Assembly: GCA_009733575.1 (NCBI GenBank)
Contig: ML769478.1
Span: forward strand, 62,001-126,000
DNA length: 64,000 nucleotides
Source of the DNA: Gymnopus androsaceus JB14
Taxonomy: Eukaryota; Basidiomycota; Agaricomycetes; Agaricales; Omphalotaceae
Reading direction: 5' to 3'
In this document: positions 48,556 through 59,367 of the stretch, one piece after another
Position numbering within the stretch: position 1 is the stretch's first letter
Layout: each line of letters opens with the position of its first letter
Notes under the pieces: generated by a model
Told to the model about the DNA's origin: nothing
Seen by the model: the letters and a program-made list of their open reading frames with translations, nothing else
Database searches by the model: none
Translations under genes and position numbers: made by a program

Positions 48556-48845
48556 AGGTGTGCCATTTTAAGTGATTTACTACCAGCTTTTAAATGTTTC
48601 TTGTAGACCGAAAGAAGTATCTGTACAGTCTGGGCATGTGGGATGGGAAGGCGGCACAGGATTGACAGATCCTCCTCATTGGGTGGACTTTCACTGAAAA
48701 ATGTGGATGGCTGATTTGTTGACTCCTTGACCATCGTTACTGGGAACTGGAACTGTATCCATTGTAGAATTGAAAGTGAAGGAGATGGAAGAATTTCATT
48801 GTGTATCAAAACTGGAATGTCAAGATCTGCGTGAATGAAGGCCAT
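48556..48845 (-). pseudogene. N-terminal part of the Ulp1 protein, beyond the gypsy insertion
   Basis: Minus-strand reading MAFIHADLDIPVLIHNEILP onward, with DLSILCRLPIPHAQTVQILL and YKKHLKAGSKSLKM. This resembles the region upstream of the protease core in agaricomycete Ulp1 proteins. It reaches the AGGT duplication at 48556-48559; the protease continues at 40337. No separate function as it stands. Confidence 0.5.
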
Positions 48846-49196
48846 GGTCGCCTTGATGTGAAGAGATCAAAAGACAAAAATTGGCAGTGCCAACGTCAGT
48901 ATGTGCGCTGCGCTGCCCGCCAAAAAACGTGGCAGCTTGTTTCATCTTTCTTTCAGGTACACAGTAACTACACTACATATCCCTTTTCACAGGACATTGA
49001 GCTATAATTCTTATTGGATTTTGAAGCGGAAGACATGAGTAAGAGGGATCTGTCTCAATGATTTAGACCTGCAGAAATTCTGAGGTGCTGAAAATTTGAG
49101 GTGTCACACCCATGAAATCCGGACTGCCGAATCCAAAATTTCGTCAGGCTGGTCACGGTCACAAAGGCCTGCCGAATCGATCGAAATGGTACAGTA

Positions 49197-49918
49197 TTCA
49201 CCTCATCTGCAAACGGCAGGGTACCAGCACTACGCAACTCTATGCAAGCTACACTGTTTACATAGACTAGCTATGGTGGTCTACAGTAGCTTGCATAGCA
49301 CTCGTAGCAGAAACTGCTTTCCAGATGCTTGATTTACTTTTTTTAGTGGTGATCTCTGGTAGATGGTTAGATTACATTGCACAAGCCAATTGCAAGCATA
49401 AGCTAGTTAGCACTATCAATTTAATCAATCTTGTGTATCTTTAACTTGAAGTATTGGGCTGAGTGACTAGCAATTACTTGCCAATCATTATGAGCACCAA
49501 CAGAGACCAGCTTTTGATCATTAATTATTACTTGGACCTCATTATAAGACTTGGTAGTATAATTACTACATATGAAAGGGTCAGTGGCACTGAGTAAAAT
49601 ACCATATACAAAGTATGTTGAAGGCATTCATGAAGGTTACACCAAAAGTTATGCCCAGCGGCACCCCGGCATACCCTCAAGATATGATTTGGTTTTATGC
49701 TGTGGCCTCACAGCCAGGAGGCCTTACACACAATGCCACCTTTGTTCTTCAAATCATTGCCTGTGTGTGTGTTACCTGGTGCATCAGGTAGAGCATTAAA
49801 GGTACTGGATTTCTGGGCACATTGGTCTTTTCCCCCAGTGTCAAGTTTGTCATAGCAATGCAATGGTGAAAACAAGCCAAAAATAGTTTCAAATAAGGTA
49901 AAATGAAGATCATATTGT
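49197..49918. other. Spacer outside the DNA transposon
   Basis: AT-rich. A small inverted pair (CTATGCAAGC and GCTTGCATAG near 49240-49300) is visible. No gene seen. Confidence 0.4.
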
Positions 49919-49926
49919 AAAATAAG

Positions 49927-50391
49927 CAAGGGGCTGCAAAGAATTAAGCACCCAACTGGGGGTCGGTTAGTTAGTCCAGCCATCAGGCCAGAAAAAAAAA
50001 GTTCGACACCCCTCTAAATGGGTGATATGGGGCATTTTGGGACCTCCCTATTCCATTGCACTTACCACCAGATGTCTGATTGAGCTCCTCCCTCTTGATT
50101 CCTCTATTTCTGGTAATTTTTACAGATGACAGTCACCTTTTTGTCACACCAGTCACATAGTGTTAGATAGTCCTAAGTTCCAATGCTTCAGTGAGAATGT
50201 TTGCTAAGAGGTATCTATTCAAGATTCATAGTATATACAGTCTATAAAAAGCTTGGGATAGTCTGACTGGTAGCTCTGAGGCAGAAAAATATAATATTTA
50301 ATCTTGATTTACTATGTATGGTGTGTGGGAACGCTTACATAGTTAGTTAGTCTGACCAAAAGTCTAGTTCCAAAAAGTTTGCAGCCCCTTG
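49927..50391 (+). mobile_element. Complete hAT-type MITE with 8-bp target duplication
   Basis: 465 bp. Ends are CAAGGGGCTGCAAA and TTTGCAGCCCCTTG. The 8-bp duplication AAAATAAG is at 49919-49926 and 50392-50399. TTAGTTAGTCCAGCC and TTAGTTAGTCTGACC lie near the two ends. The left 310 bases are nearly the same as 26799-27115. No transposase. Confidence 0.88.
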
Positions 50392-50423
50392 AAAATAAGT
50401 ACAGATAATCCACAAGAATCCAC

Positions 50424-50548
50424 TCCCAGTGAACAGTTCACAGCTTGGTCACAGGTCACTGTGATCTGCCTATCAGTGAACACTTAGAATTCTAAACAGG
50501 TTAGGTCACTTGTCACACCCCGTGAACACTTAGTCAGAAGAGTACAGT
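50424..50548 (+). repeat. Partial copy of the 16635 MITE
   Basis: Closely follows 16893-17010 (GAACAGTTCACAGCTTGGTC, then CACTTGTCACACCCCGTGAA) and ends GTACAG before TA. The left half of the element is absent. Confidence 0.55.
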
Positions 50549-51435
50549 AGTGCATAAGAAATACAGAATCACCCAAGTCAAAACTTCAACTTTTCATCTT
50601 GATTATCCATCACCTAAGTTCATTGGGTATTCACAGTGGTAAGTCTCATTACAGTCCTTCCTTTTGATTGAAGGTTGCCACTTGTGCCAGCCATGTCTGT
50701 GAACAAGCCCTTTGGCTCCAGCCCGGGACACCATAGGCTGACCGTTGCTAGAAGGAGTCTTCTTGATTCCATGGAACTTGTCTCTGGTCGCTGCTGAATC
50801 AGAACCAATTGGTGATGCAATAGAAATCTGCCTTCCCGCTTCGCAGGGGCAGTCCAGTGTAGTCGAAGAAATCCACACACCATATAACCGCTCGAATGAT
50901 GAGTTCGTAGCTCTCCCGCCTGACATGCATGTCAAGTTACATCGAGACGATTCCATCAAAAAAGAGTTACTACTACTATATGACTATACATACATATCAT
51001 ACTTACTACAGGGTTGACTGCTAGCTACGTACCACTCGATTTGCATCAAATGCACCATCCAACTTGTCTTGAGACTATCAAGACAAGTATTGATCTATCA
51101 AAGTTTGATTGGTCAATTCAAATGTGAACAAAATGCGCTTGAAATGCGGCCCCGGACCCAGCGACTGTGCGCCAAGGCATTCCAAACTGGGGTGCGGGAT
51201 GGATCAGTCACGGAGTTGATACTTCATGATCCGACGAATTTGTATTCGCTAAAACCCGAAATCACTACTTCTTGCGTTTCATTACACACAATATTGGATG
51301 ACTTCCCGTACTAGCATTCTGTAGCTAAATCCGAGCTACAAACAACCAAAAATCCACATCAGCCGCAATGGCGATTCTCCCATCAACGAAATTGCAAATT
51401 CAGAGCTGGTCAGAAACTTTACATCTGTAGGAGGG
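50549..51435. other. Unassigned region
   Basis: ORFs on both strands (50603-50959, 50745-51017, 51069-51314) overlap and show no recognisable domain. It could hold gene debris. I see nothing that supports a function. Confidence 0.3.
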
Positions 51436-51439
51436 TCCA

Positions 51440-51780
51440 TTTTTGCGCTAGAAATCAATGGAATTTGATATCCATCAAAGATGAGATCAGTTTCGTTCCC
51501 TTTTTGGGCTGTTTTTGGCATATACATGTATTATTCCACTGCTCAGCAAGGCCTTCCAAGATGTAGTGGAATGTCCCGACATCAAACCCCATTGTAGTTA
51601 TGAGTGAACGGTCATCCTGAGCTGCCCAAAGTTGTTTGAAATGTTTCCAAGGTGAGTAGAGATGAGTGAATGGCAGATCCAAACATGAAAAAGAGTGGCA
51701 AGCAGAGCAAGCTGCTGCAGGTATGCTTCATTGTCCAAGTCTAAGACTAAGTCCTCTTCTTGCTGGTGTTGCAGGACTAT
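51440..51780 (-). pseudogene. Harbinger-like transposase remnant
   Basis: Minus strand. The block FKQLWAAQDDRSLITTMGFD followed by VGTFHYILEGLAEQWNNT matches the region before the DDE core in agaricomycete PIF/Harbinger-type nucleases (DR-F-TTMG-DV-TF). The preceding bases encode an acidic EEDLVLDLDNEAYLQQLALL segment in another frame. The nuclease core is missing. Recognition is by eye. Confidence 0.5.
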
Positions 51781-51789
51781 ATCTGTAAT

Positions 51790-53285
51790 CAGACAGTGAA
51801 AGTGATGAGATTTGATATCTAGGAAAGCTATAGCGCTGCGGGATGCACATGTCTACAGATTCGGTCTACAAATTTTGCATCAAAATCTGATCAAAATTTT
51901 GTAGCTCGGCGATAACCACAAAAATCCTACGGGAAGTCACCCATTGACTGACAAAGACATATATAATTTTTGATATTTTGAAGCCTCCGGCTAGGTCTAT
52001 ATACTTACCCTGGTCTTTGAATTCTAACACGGATCACCCCATACTTACCGCTTTCACTTCAATCATCAGAATCACAGCGGACTTGAGGATTTTTGCAACT
52101 TCGCTGCCAGTCACTTGCCCTTGTCAGTTCAACACTGCATGTTTTGAACGCATCATGACCGCGTGAGTTGGCATTTGTATGCCATGTTCAGTTGAACTCA
52201 GGCTTCAAGTTTGGAGTTCCGAGTTCGTTGTCCCGGCGAGTGGCCAAGCCTGAGTCTAAACTTCATTGGTATTGTATGATTTCGGATCATATTAAAATTG
52301 GTAAATATCAAGGGATTATTTTATTCAAAGTGTGCGCAGAATTAGACGTGGTATGGCAAGATATGGCAGGATTTGACCAATTGTGTCAAAATTTTACAGT
52401 GATGACAAAATGTGACAAAATATGGCGAAATATGGATTTCGAGGTTTTCCTGATGTTTCGAATCAACTATATCTATGATATAGTATTTATGTTCCATCAG
52501 CAACTTAAACTCTCATGAGACCATGATAAAGCCGAGGACTACCTAGATACCTGGAGCCTCGGCTGTCGGACGCGATCTCCCATATGTCCATACTGGAAAT
52601 ATCCTCACAAACGTTCCATTAGCCCCGACCAACCGGAATATGCCATATGCACTCGGATTGACTTGAGCGCCCGTCTTCATAACGCTTTAATATATATCTT
52701 TATTTAGGCGTTTCACAGTAAGTAATTGTTTCCGATATCACTCGGAGTATTCGAAATATCCTTTACATCGATGGAAAATGAATCTTTTCAAGATCACCAG
52801 GAACTTCAGTTCGCCAATAATAAATATTGGATTTGAGAATTAAAACCGCTAGCAATGCTCCTGAGACTGATGTTATGGCAGATGCCCAATGACACACTGG
52901 GGCTAAATGCAAGGGATACTGATACTGATACTAACTCACGCCAACACCAACACCAGCACCAGCACAATCAGACAGCAAGTTCAAGGAATGATTTTATCCA
53001 GCATCTTGCCATGAGCCCCCCCAGAAATAAATTTCTTCTGTCAGCTTATTCAACAACCCCAACACATCTTTATCATGTTTGATTAATTTTTTTATTTAAA
53101 ATTAAAAATTATCCTCTGACTCCATTGCAAACTTGGTCCTAATTTGTTTGGGACACAGACTCAGTCTGTCCCAACACCTCATCTCTAAGAAAAATCCAAG
53201 AGCAATAGGCATAGGTTGTCATTTTCAAGAGTGACTTTTGGACTGAGTCAGAGTCCAGACCACTTGATACTCATGCTTGTTAAAT
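51790..53285. other. Gene-free region with short repeats
   Basis: Contains a copy of the dispersed repeat shared with about 6929-7005 (inverted) and 7635 (direct) at 52480-52660. There is also a CAACACCAACACCAGCACCA microsatellite near 52940-52975. No gene recognised. Confidence 0.4.
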
Positions 53286-54135
53286 TCAAGCAATTAAAAA
53301 ATCCACTACAAACAAACTACAAACATAAGTACCTTCATGTTTTAACTTTTTATATTCTAACATTTCCCTGAAATTTTGCAGTGGTATCAGGAAGGCAGGA
53401 TAATGTTGTACAACTATCCCTGGGCCCTGTAGAGTAGGTGTGTGTCTACAAGGGAAAAATGTGGAGACAGAAGAAATGTTATGAGTATTGAGGGAATGTG
53501 CTCTGCCAAAATGACATTCACCAGTAACAAACCACACATAGTTATTTAGCTTAGGGGAGAGGTTGCAGGCATGTCTGACTAGTGACTTGATCATGAGATA
53601 ATGACCAAGTTCTCCTGAATCCTGTATGCATAGTATGTTTGCAGTGCAGCAACTGTTTAGATTCATCCCTTCCTTTATACATGTTCTGAGCTCCTTGAGT
53701 GATGACTCATTATTTAGGTATTACTCAGGTCCCACATTTCCAAAACTTAGCAATGCTACTACTATGTTTCAGATAAGTATTCAAGAGATACAACTCATTA
53801 CATATGCATATGTCAAAGAGCAACTACCCAGTCTCCTCCTGCGGAGACATTAGAAAGGTCATATACAGTATGTAGTGTGCATTGTTCTCTTGGTGATTCT
53901 GGCATATGTAGTGTGTTACTGTATGCAACTCTAGTCTTGTACTGATTTTGTAGAGTGGGATGGTGTCAGTAGTGGTTTGACTTTGACCATTGAGGTTTGA
54001 GCATTCCAGAGGTCTCACTACTGCAACTGTTGAATCTTGGTTTATTTGTCCAAGTTCAATCACAGTGCTGAGCGGATAAGTATATTGTGCTGAGAATTGT
54101 GCTTGGGTGCACAACAGGTTTCTATGAAAAAACAA
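53286..54135 (-). other. Unassigned minus-strand ORF pair, possibly decayed transposon protein
   Basis: Two minus-strand ORFs, 54135-53824 (103 codons, containing LSTVIELGQINQDSTVAVVR) and 53666-53286 (126 codons, containing NYVWFVTGECHFGR). They lie in the same orientation 157 bp apart, with stops between. The composition looks protein-like. I do not recognise a family; a decayed transposon protein is a guess. Confidence 0.25.
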
Positions 54136-54320
54136 AGTGAGATGAGACCAGGACCAAGGAAACTAGGAAGGAAACATGCAGTAATAAATTGATTATTGAG
54201 GGGAAAAAATACAAGCATGTCATGTAGATTTACTACAAACTTCATGATTTATGACATCAAGATGACTATTCCACAACAAATCATCAAACTGTACATCCAT
54301 TCGGTGGTGGGGCAAATGCA

Positions 54321-55089
54321 TCAGAGAATACCTGGCACAAGTTTATATGGTACATTCTTGGCCCACTGATCCCACTGTGGTCCAAACTCCTTCTGCATCA
54401 TCTTATCCTCAGTGCCCATTCGACCCAGCAAAAGGGAAAGAACGCCCGCTTTGAAAAGCGTGGCAAACACAGCAAATATTTTGACAGGCAACAGGTCCAA
54501 CCAACCGCATTCAAAAATCCATGATCCTGGGCCAAATGTACAGAGGAGTATACCCGTATAGGCACAGAGAGAGCCTATGTAGGCCGGATGACGGACAATG
54601 GAATAGGGACCCGTTGTGATGAGCTTGTGCTGCTCACGGATAGACACCTCGAATGTGAAGAGAGGGCCAAGAGCACGGTAACAGGACCAGCGCACATAAC
54701 CTCCACATAGAGTGAGCAAGAAGCCGACAAGGAAGATGGGGGTAATGGCAGGGCCATGAAAGCTAGCTTTCCGCACGAGAGCAGCAATAGTGATCTCAGA
54801 AAACACGCCGGTGGTGTAGTGAGTAGCTATGATGACTGCTATTTCGCAGAAAATAGATGACAATATGAGAGCCTGTGGTGAATTTAGTGTATAGTTCAAA
54901 TGATGAGGCAGGTTAATGATATCAGACCTTTAGTACTGCCCACAGTGAGAAGGTAATACCCCCAGACAGACGGTCACCAGGCGGGTACTTGGACATCTCT
55001 TCAGGAGGGGGAGCAGAATTGGGTGATGTGACGACGATATAGTGGAAGATGGCAACTACAAGGAGCAGTGGGATTTTTTCGAGTGCCAT
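54321..55089 (-). CDS. STE14: Isoprenylcysteine carboxyl methyltransferase-like membrane protein
   Basis: 237 residues in two exons (55089-54928 and 54872-54321; 714 nt in phase). ICMT-type enzymes methylate C-terminal isoprenylcysteines in the ER membrane using S-adenosylmethionine. Four or five hydrophobic segments are visible (LLLVVAIFHYIVV, ALILSSIFCEIAVIIA, ITPIFLVGFLLTLCGG). The C-terminal signature GPYSIVRHPAYIGSL is followed by MMQKEFGPQWDQWAKNVPYK, which fits the cofactor-binding end of the family. Agaricomycetes carry many divergent ICMT-like copies, so this one may act on something other than prenylated proteins, and the gene symbol is only a family label. The start ATG lies after GCAGCC and gives a hydrophobic N-terminus. 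Confidence 0.85.
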
Positions 55090-55675
55090 GGCTGCGAATA
55101 TGTGAGAGTCGTTGACAGTAGCTAAGGCTGGGGTGATGGCAGTGAGAAAAGGGCATGTTGTTCTTAAGTATCACTGTACGGCAAAGAAGGTCCAATCTGA
55201 TTATGGAAAGCCCAACTGACTGAATCCATGCGAGATCGGCGCCAAGCAGACTAAAAACTCACTCACATGGAGATATTTCTGTCACATTACGACGGAGGTT
55301 AGAAGTTGCGGGAAGCAAGCGGCAGAGGTTGGAATTGGCCATGCATGGGCATTTCCTTCCATGGAGAACGAGGAGCACGTGCCAGTGAAGGGCCGTTTTT
55401 CCGAACTTGTTCACACCACTCACTTTTCATTCTGACCCCAAAATCTCCTGCAATTTTCCGAGAATCTTCTCACTCTACTATACAATCGGCGATTATTATA
55501 CTCCAAATTGTCAGTGTCTGATGGAAAAGAATCCAGACGAGGTTCAATTGTTGCCTTTCTCTCTATTGCTTTAGAACGTCGTACATGCCTTCTCGCTGAA
55601 CGAGCGGCTCAGCTCCCTTTCTGACCAGAATTTAGATCGTCCTTCCTTAGCGGCTGATGGAATTGTAGTTTGCCA
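55090..55675. other. Likely promoter region of the ICMT-like gene
   Basis: No gene recognised. It is upstream of both the minus-strand ICMT gene and the plus-strand hydrolase relic, so it could have been a shared promoter. Confidence 0.35.
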
Positions 55676-56870
55676 TGCCTTTTGTCGACGTGAGTGCCTT
55701 CCTACAGTTTCATATACAGATATAGCCGTTCTTTTTTGCTTGCTTTATTTACTTTTTCATTTGTTCATTCATCGCTAACGTTGACCACAGATACAGTGCA
55801 GGGAAACATTTTTCTTTCACTGGTCCTCCTACTGTCCCACTACGCTCAAAGCAATCGCGACGCCCACAATCTTCTATGCCCGTGAATGTACAGAGTCGGA
55901 GACTCTTGCGAATGAAACCTAGGTCATCCTGTAGGGGAGTCGTCGCCGCTATTGCAGTTTCAGCTCTCAAGGACTCGGTTTTGGGAGGCTACACCTGACT
56001 CGACCACTGGCGATGAATCAATCCACGTCCTACCAGGTTTTGTGGCCTACGCCGTTCCTAGTACATCTAGGGCTCCAACAACGTATCTTTTTGTAGAGCG
56101 TATTACCCTTGGATCGGCGACAAGGTCGTCTCCTCCATTCGCTCTTATGCTGAACGAGTAATTTGTGGACACCACCTAGGGAAATGCAGTCACGTTAGAG
56201 TGTTTTGCTTCCCTTGCGTGAGTTGCAGTACTATTCGCTCTAAATTATTCCAAATAACTGACTTTCATAGCATCTAGCCCCGAAGTAGCCCTCTACCATA
56301 TCAGCAACACGGTTGGTGCACAATCCATCCGGTCGCCCGGGTCAGAACGAGTCTTAGCGCTGTTCCTTCCGGCTGAAGATGTCACCGCTGCTAACGATTT
56401 GTTTGCCACCATCGTCGTTATCGTTAATTTCGTTGGGAGTGGCCTATGCTAGACATTACAATCATCCCTTGGATTTTCACCTGCCGACTTGCATCATCCA
56501 ACCTACAATGTTATCAATTGTACTGTACTTCATACAGGTTTTCGGCCTCCTTCACGAGCTCCAGGCCTACTTTCGCCTGTTTACTCGGACGGCCGTGTTA
56601 TATGTTGGACGAATCATTTGGACTCCAGCACATGCTCCTCATGCATCACTGTTCTGCTAGGACCAGTAGCCATTTATCCGCAGCCGGAGATCTCGAAGAC
56701 GATATATCTCCTTCTCCACATATTCTCGGCTCGAGGAGTGGAATGCTTCCTGCTCATCTTCGCCATATCGTCGTTATCGTTAACCTTGGTGGATTTACCG
56801 GGGGGGTGTCGCCGAATCCGCTCTCAGCGCGATCCTCGACATTGTCTGTTTAGGCGTTATTGGCCCCCTG
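55676..56870 (+). pseudogene. Decayed alpha/beta-hydrolase (enol-lactonase-like)
   Basis: Starts MPFVD, then an apparent intron to about 55793, then SAGKHFSFTGPPTVPL, the typical beginning of basidiomycete alpha/beta-hydrolases. The reading then needs a different frame (KAIATPTIF). Further down, LLGPVAIYPQPE (about 56655) and SGMLPAHLRHIV (about 56735) resemble later family blocks (LLGPV-P, GMLPIADTI) but in different frames. The nucleophile motif is not visible. Multiple frame changes indicate a pseudogene. Family call is weak. Confidence 0.35.
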
Positions 56871-56989
56871 CGTCTTCCCCGGAGATCGTTGACAAGCAGG
56901 TCGAGATTTCTGCTCTATCTGAACTACTCTCGCCGAGGACAGCGACCTGTAGTGGGACGCTTTCTGCACCGAACGGTCTGTTCCCGAAC

Positions 56990-57210
56990 CTTTCAGCCTC
57001 GTTGGCCCTGTCCGAGGACGAGATATCAAGAATCGAGACTGCGGACTCGGGCGAGAGGAGGATTCACAGATGTGGATTTCCAATTGGGCGTCATTGTTGG
57101 CGGAGGCAACCCAATTCACGGTCAGGTTCGTTCCAGGTGCACGCGCATGGTGTATTACTCGACAAAGATGAGATCCCTGGAAGCCAGATATCTAGTTACG
57201 ACTTTGTTGA
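56990..57210 (+). repeat. Inverted duplicate, copy 1
   Basis: About 210 bp that reappears inverted at 58800-59010. Shared words include CGAGATATCAAGAATTGAGA-like sequence, GGATTCACAGATGT and CCTGGAAGCCAGATATCT. It brackets the small membrane-protein ORF and the hydrolase relic. Confidence 0.6.
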
Positions 57211-57321
57211 TAACTTTATCTACCACTGAAATGTAATGGGTGCATATGTACCTACTTATGTTTCGAACTGTCAATCTAGTCTTGCTCTACACTAGTCAGC
57301 CGCCCAGTTTTCTCGAGCATT

Positions 57322-57745
57322 ATGCCTCCGAACACATATAGCACACCACCTGAATTGTACGAGTCCAGGGACACTGCTTTAAGCTGGCAGCAGTATCTGT
57401 GGATGAGTTTCAAGCTTGGAATGCTGCGTAAGTACTGTCTAAGATTTACAACCGACACCTTCTTTGCTAACACGCCCCATTGATACCGCACCGTTAACGT
57501 TCCGTTAATTAGCCATAGTTGTGTTCGCTGAAATCGTCCTGGCATTCTTTGTCGCTCGAACCAAGCATAAGCCTCTCATCTGCGACTCTTTGTTCCGGTA
57601 CATCTCGAGCCTCCCAGGAGCGGTGCTTCTTTACCTTGGCTGTACCTCGACTTCGGAAGTTTATACATATTGGGCTAGAAATGAGAGGCATCCTATTATT
57701 GTGATGAGTTTGAAGACGGAGGAAGCTTCTGTGAATTGGATTTAA
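57322..57745 (+). CDS. Small membrane protein, unknown
   Basis: Two-exon ORF (57322-57427 and 57513-57745; GT-AG intron) giving 112 residues in phase. A polar N-terminus (MPPNTYSTPPELYESRDTAL) is followed by a hydrophobic stretch (MLPIVVFAEIVLAFFVA), a basic loop (RTKHKP) and a second hydrophobic stretch (SSLPGAVLLYLGC). Two membrane helices are likely. I recognise no family. It sits inside an inverted duplication next to hydrolase pseudogenes, so it could also be the remaining 5' part of a larger decayed gene; basidiomycete hydrolases often begin with a similar hydrophobic region. Confidence 0.45.
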
Positions 57746-57929
57746 GAGGAGCCAGAAAGTGATACTATACTGTCATTGTATGGTTATTTAGGTCTTTCCT
57801 AGCATACGCGTAATGGGCGGAGGGTACGCAGCTCCTGGTCAAGATTAATGCTTATATTCTGGAGATATATTCAGATGGAACTAAAAGAGCGAGGTCAGGA
57901 AGTCTGCGCCGCTTAGTACTTGTAATTAA

Positions 57930-58556
57930 ATCCTGAACTTTTGTTCGTTTAGCTCTCATTCCATTGGCACATTTCCTATCCTTTATGAAAGGTTGGCCAA
58001 GCCATCCAACACCTTATAACCATTGAGAATGTCAAACCCTCAGATATCCAACTCATGTGTCATCGGTGATTCCGCTGGAGGTAACCTCATATTGCAAGTT
58101 CTCTCCTCGACGCTCCGTGCCCTCTTCTCGCCCATAATCCCTCCAGGAACTTGTTTCCGAGGAGCTTAGATGATGTCGCCTTAGCTTTCATTAACGGGAG
58201 CAGGACCAGAAGGTGGGATGTACTATCATCCTTCAAAGAAAACGAGCATTCCGATATAGTTAGCACTTCGTCTTTGGTGTTATCTCTGGCCTGTAGCATC
58301 CCTTCCACAGACATTCCGTACGCTGACCCAATTCACGTGCCTTCAGACTGGTTCCGAGACTTGCCAGAGGTCGTTGAGAGAGTCTTGATTTCAACTGGAG
58401 GAGCAGAGTGTCTGCGAGATCATGCTCGTTGCATGCTCAGGTGTTTTTGAGGAGATAATTTGGCCATGGCATGGAGAGGTGGAGTTCTTTATGCTTGAGA
58501 GAGGAGTGCACAATGACCCATATTTCGATTTTGCGGTGGGGATAGACAAAAGCTGA
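57930..58556 (+). pseudogene. Decayed alpha/beta-hydrolase_3 (lipase/esterase-like)
   Basis: Blocks of the family are present in order but in different frames: a QHLITIENVKPSDIQL helix, the nucleophile motif VIGDSAGGNLIL, then MMSP-stop-LSLTG with two TAG codons where the family has Leu/Trp, PYADPIHVPSDWFRDLPEVV, RVLISTGGAECLRDHARC with the acid region, and a C-terminal VEFFMLERGVHNDPYFDF with the catalytic His. The oxyanion HGGG segment was not found. At least two frame changes and two nonsense codons make it a pseudogene. It may continue the small ORF upstream. Confidence 0.65.
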
Positions 58557-58799
58557 CACCCAAGATTTTGGATTGGGTTATAAAAGGTTTTAAGGACCGA
58601 TGGTAGTTAGTATTATCCTCTTACAGTCCCCGAGCTGTGAAAACTAAGAGGAAATTCCAGTAGGCTATACGCACTAGTCGCTATTTATGTATATACCCAT
58701 TACATTTCAGCGGTAGGTAAAGTTATCAACGTGCCGATAGCGCCCATTCTCTCCCGGGTTCCTCGACTTCTTGCTTGTTCTCTAAGCCGTCGCAACCAG

Positions 58800-59010
58800 A
58801 TATCTGGCTTCCAGGGATCACATCATCGTCGACCAATACATCTCATACGCGTCCACCTGGAAAGGACCTGACTTGGAAGTTCGCTCCCGCCAATAGTGAC
58901 ACCCAATTCGAAATCTACATCTGTGAATCCTCTCCCCGCCAGTCTCAATTCTTGATATCTCGTCCTTGCGGCAGTATCAACCAAGGTAGAAAGGTTCAAG
59001 AACAGAGCGT
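58800..59010 (-). repeat. Inverted duplicate, copy 2
   Basis: Inverted counterpart of 56990-57210. Reads TATCTGGCTTCCAGGGATCA and ACACCCAATTCGAAATCTAC on the plus strand. Divergence between the copies is clear, so it is not recent. Confidence 0.6.
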
Positions 59011-59367
59011 TGGGTGCTGTAAGGATTTCATCCTTACCCTCGCCTCCGCCAACGTCCCGTTCGCGCCCAAATGCATATATCCGTCGCATCACTCCGCTCG
59101 GATCTCAAGGGATTAATTTCTATGCGAATATAGTCTTACTTCGGATAAACTCTCTTACATCTCCTTATTCGACTCCTTACTTATTTACTTAAAAACCTGT
59201 ACAACTTGTAGCCTAGCCAAACAATGCGGAACCAACGCCATTACTGAACATTCTTGCTCCTTACATCCCGGTTCCTAGCTGGTGCAGAAAGCACCACCGG
59301 TAACATGGCACCTTGCCTCAGCCTTGACGGCCAACGAACAGCAACAAATCTCTAGTATATAAAAAGC
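59011..59367. other. Gene-free spacer
   Basis: Continues the duplicate's flank, then AT-rich sequence downstream of the next gene. Nothing recognisable. Confidence 0.35.

Larger units (their letters stand above)
37416..49194 (-). mobile_element. DNA transposon encoding Ulp1 protease and DDE transposase, split by a gypsy element
   Basis: Left end CTGTACCATTTCCATTGATT (37416) is matched by the inverted right end CTGTACCATTTCGATCGATT (ending 49194). TA flanks both ends (37414-37415 and 49195-49196). Subterminal GGTCACAGGTCAC-like words occur at both ends. Without the inserted 8.2-kb gypsy element it is about 3.6 kb. It encodes, on the minus strand, a C48-type Ulp1 protease then a pogo-like DDE transposase. 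Both are damaged (frameshift, nonsense codon, internal deletion). TA duplication and a DDE_1-type domain point to the Tc1/mariner/pogo assemblage. The linked Ulp1 is unusual there. Confidence 0.7.

Noticed and set aside
37416..49194. Classifying the Ulp1-bearing element as KDZ/Zisupton
   Set aside because: Those elements make 8-9 bp duplications and have a different transposase. Here the flanks are TA and the transposase blocks are DDE_1/pogo-like.
50603..51314. ORFs between the MITE and the Harbinger remnant as a gene
   Set aside because: Overlapping frames on both strands, no conserved block and no coherent splice model.
53286..54135. A complete gene encoded by the two minus-strand ORFs
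   Set aside because: Stops intervene, no intron joins them cleanly in phase, and no family is recognised. Kept only as unassigned.
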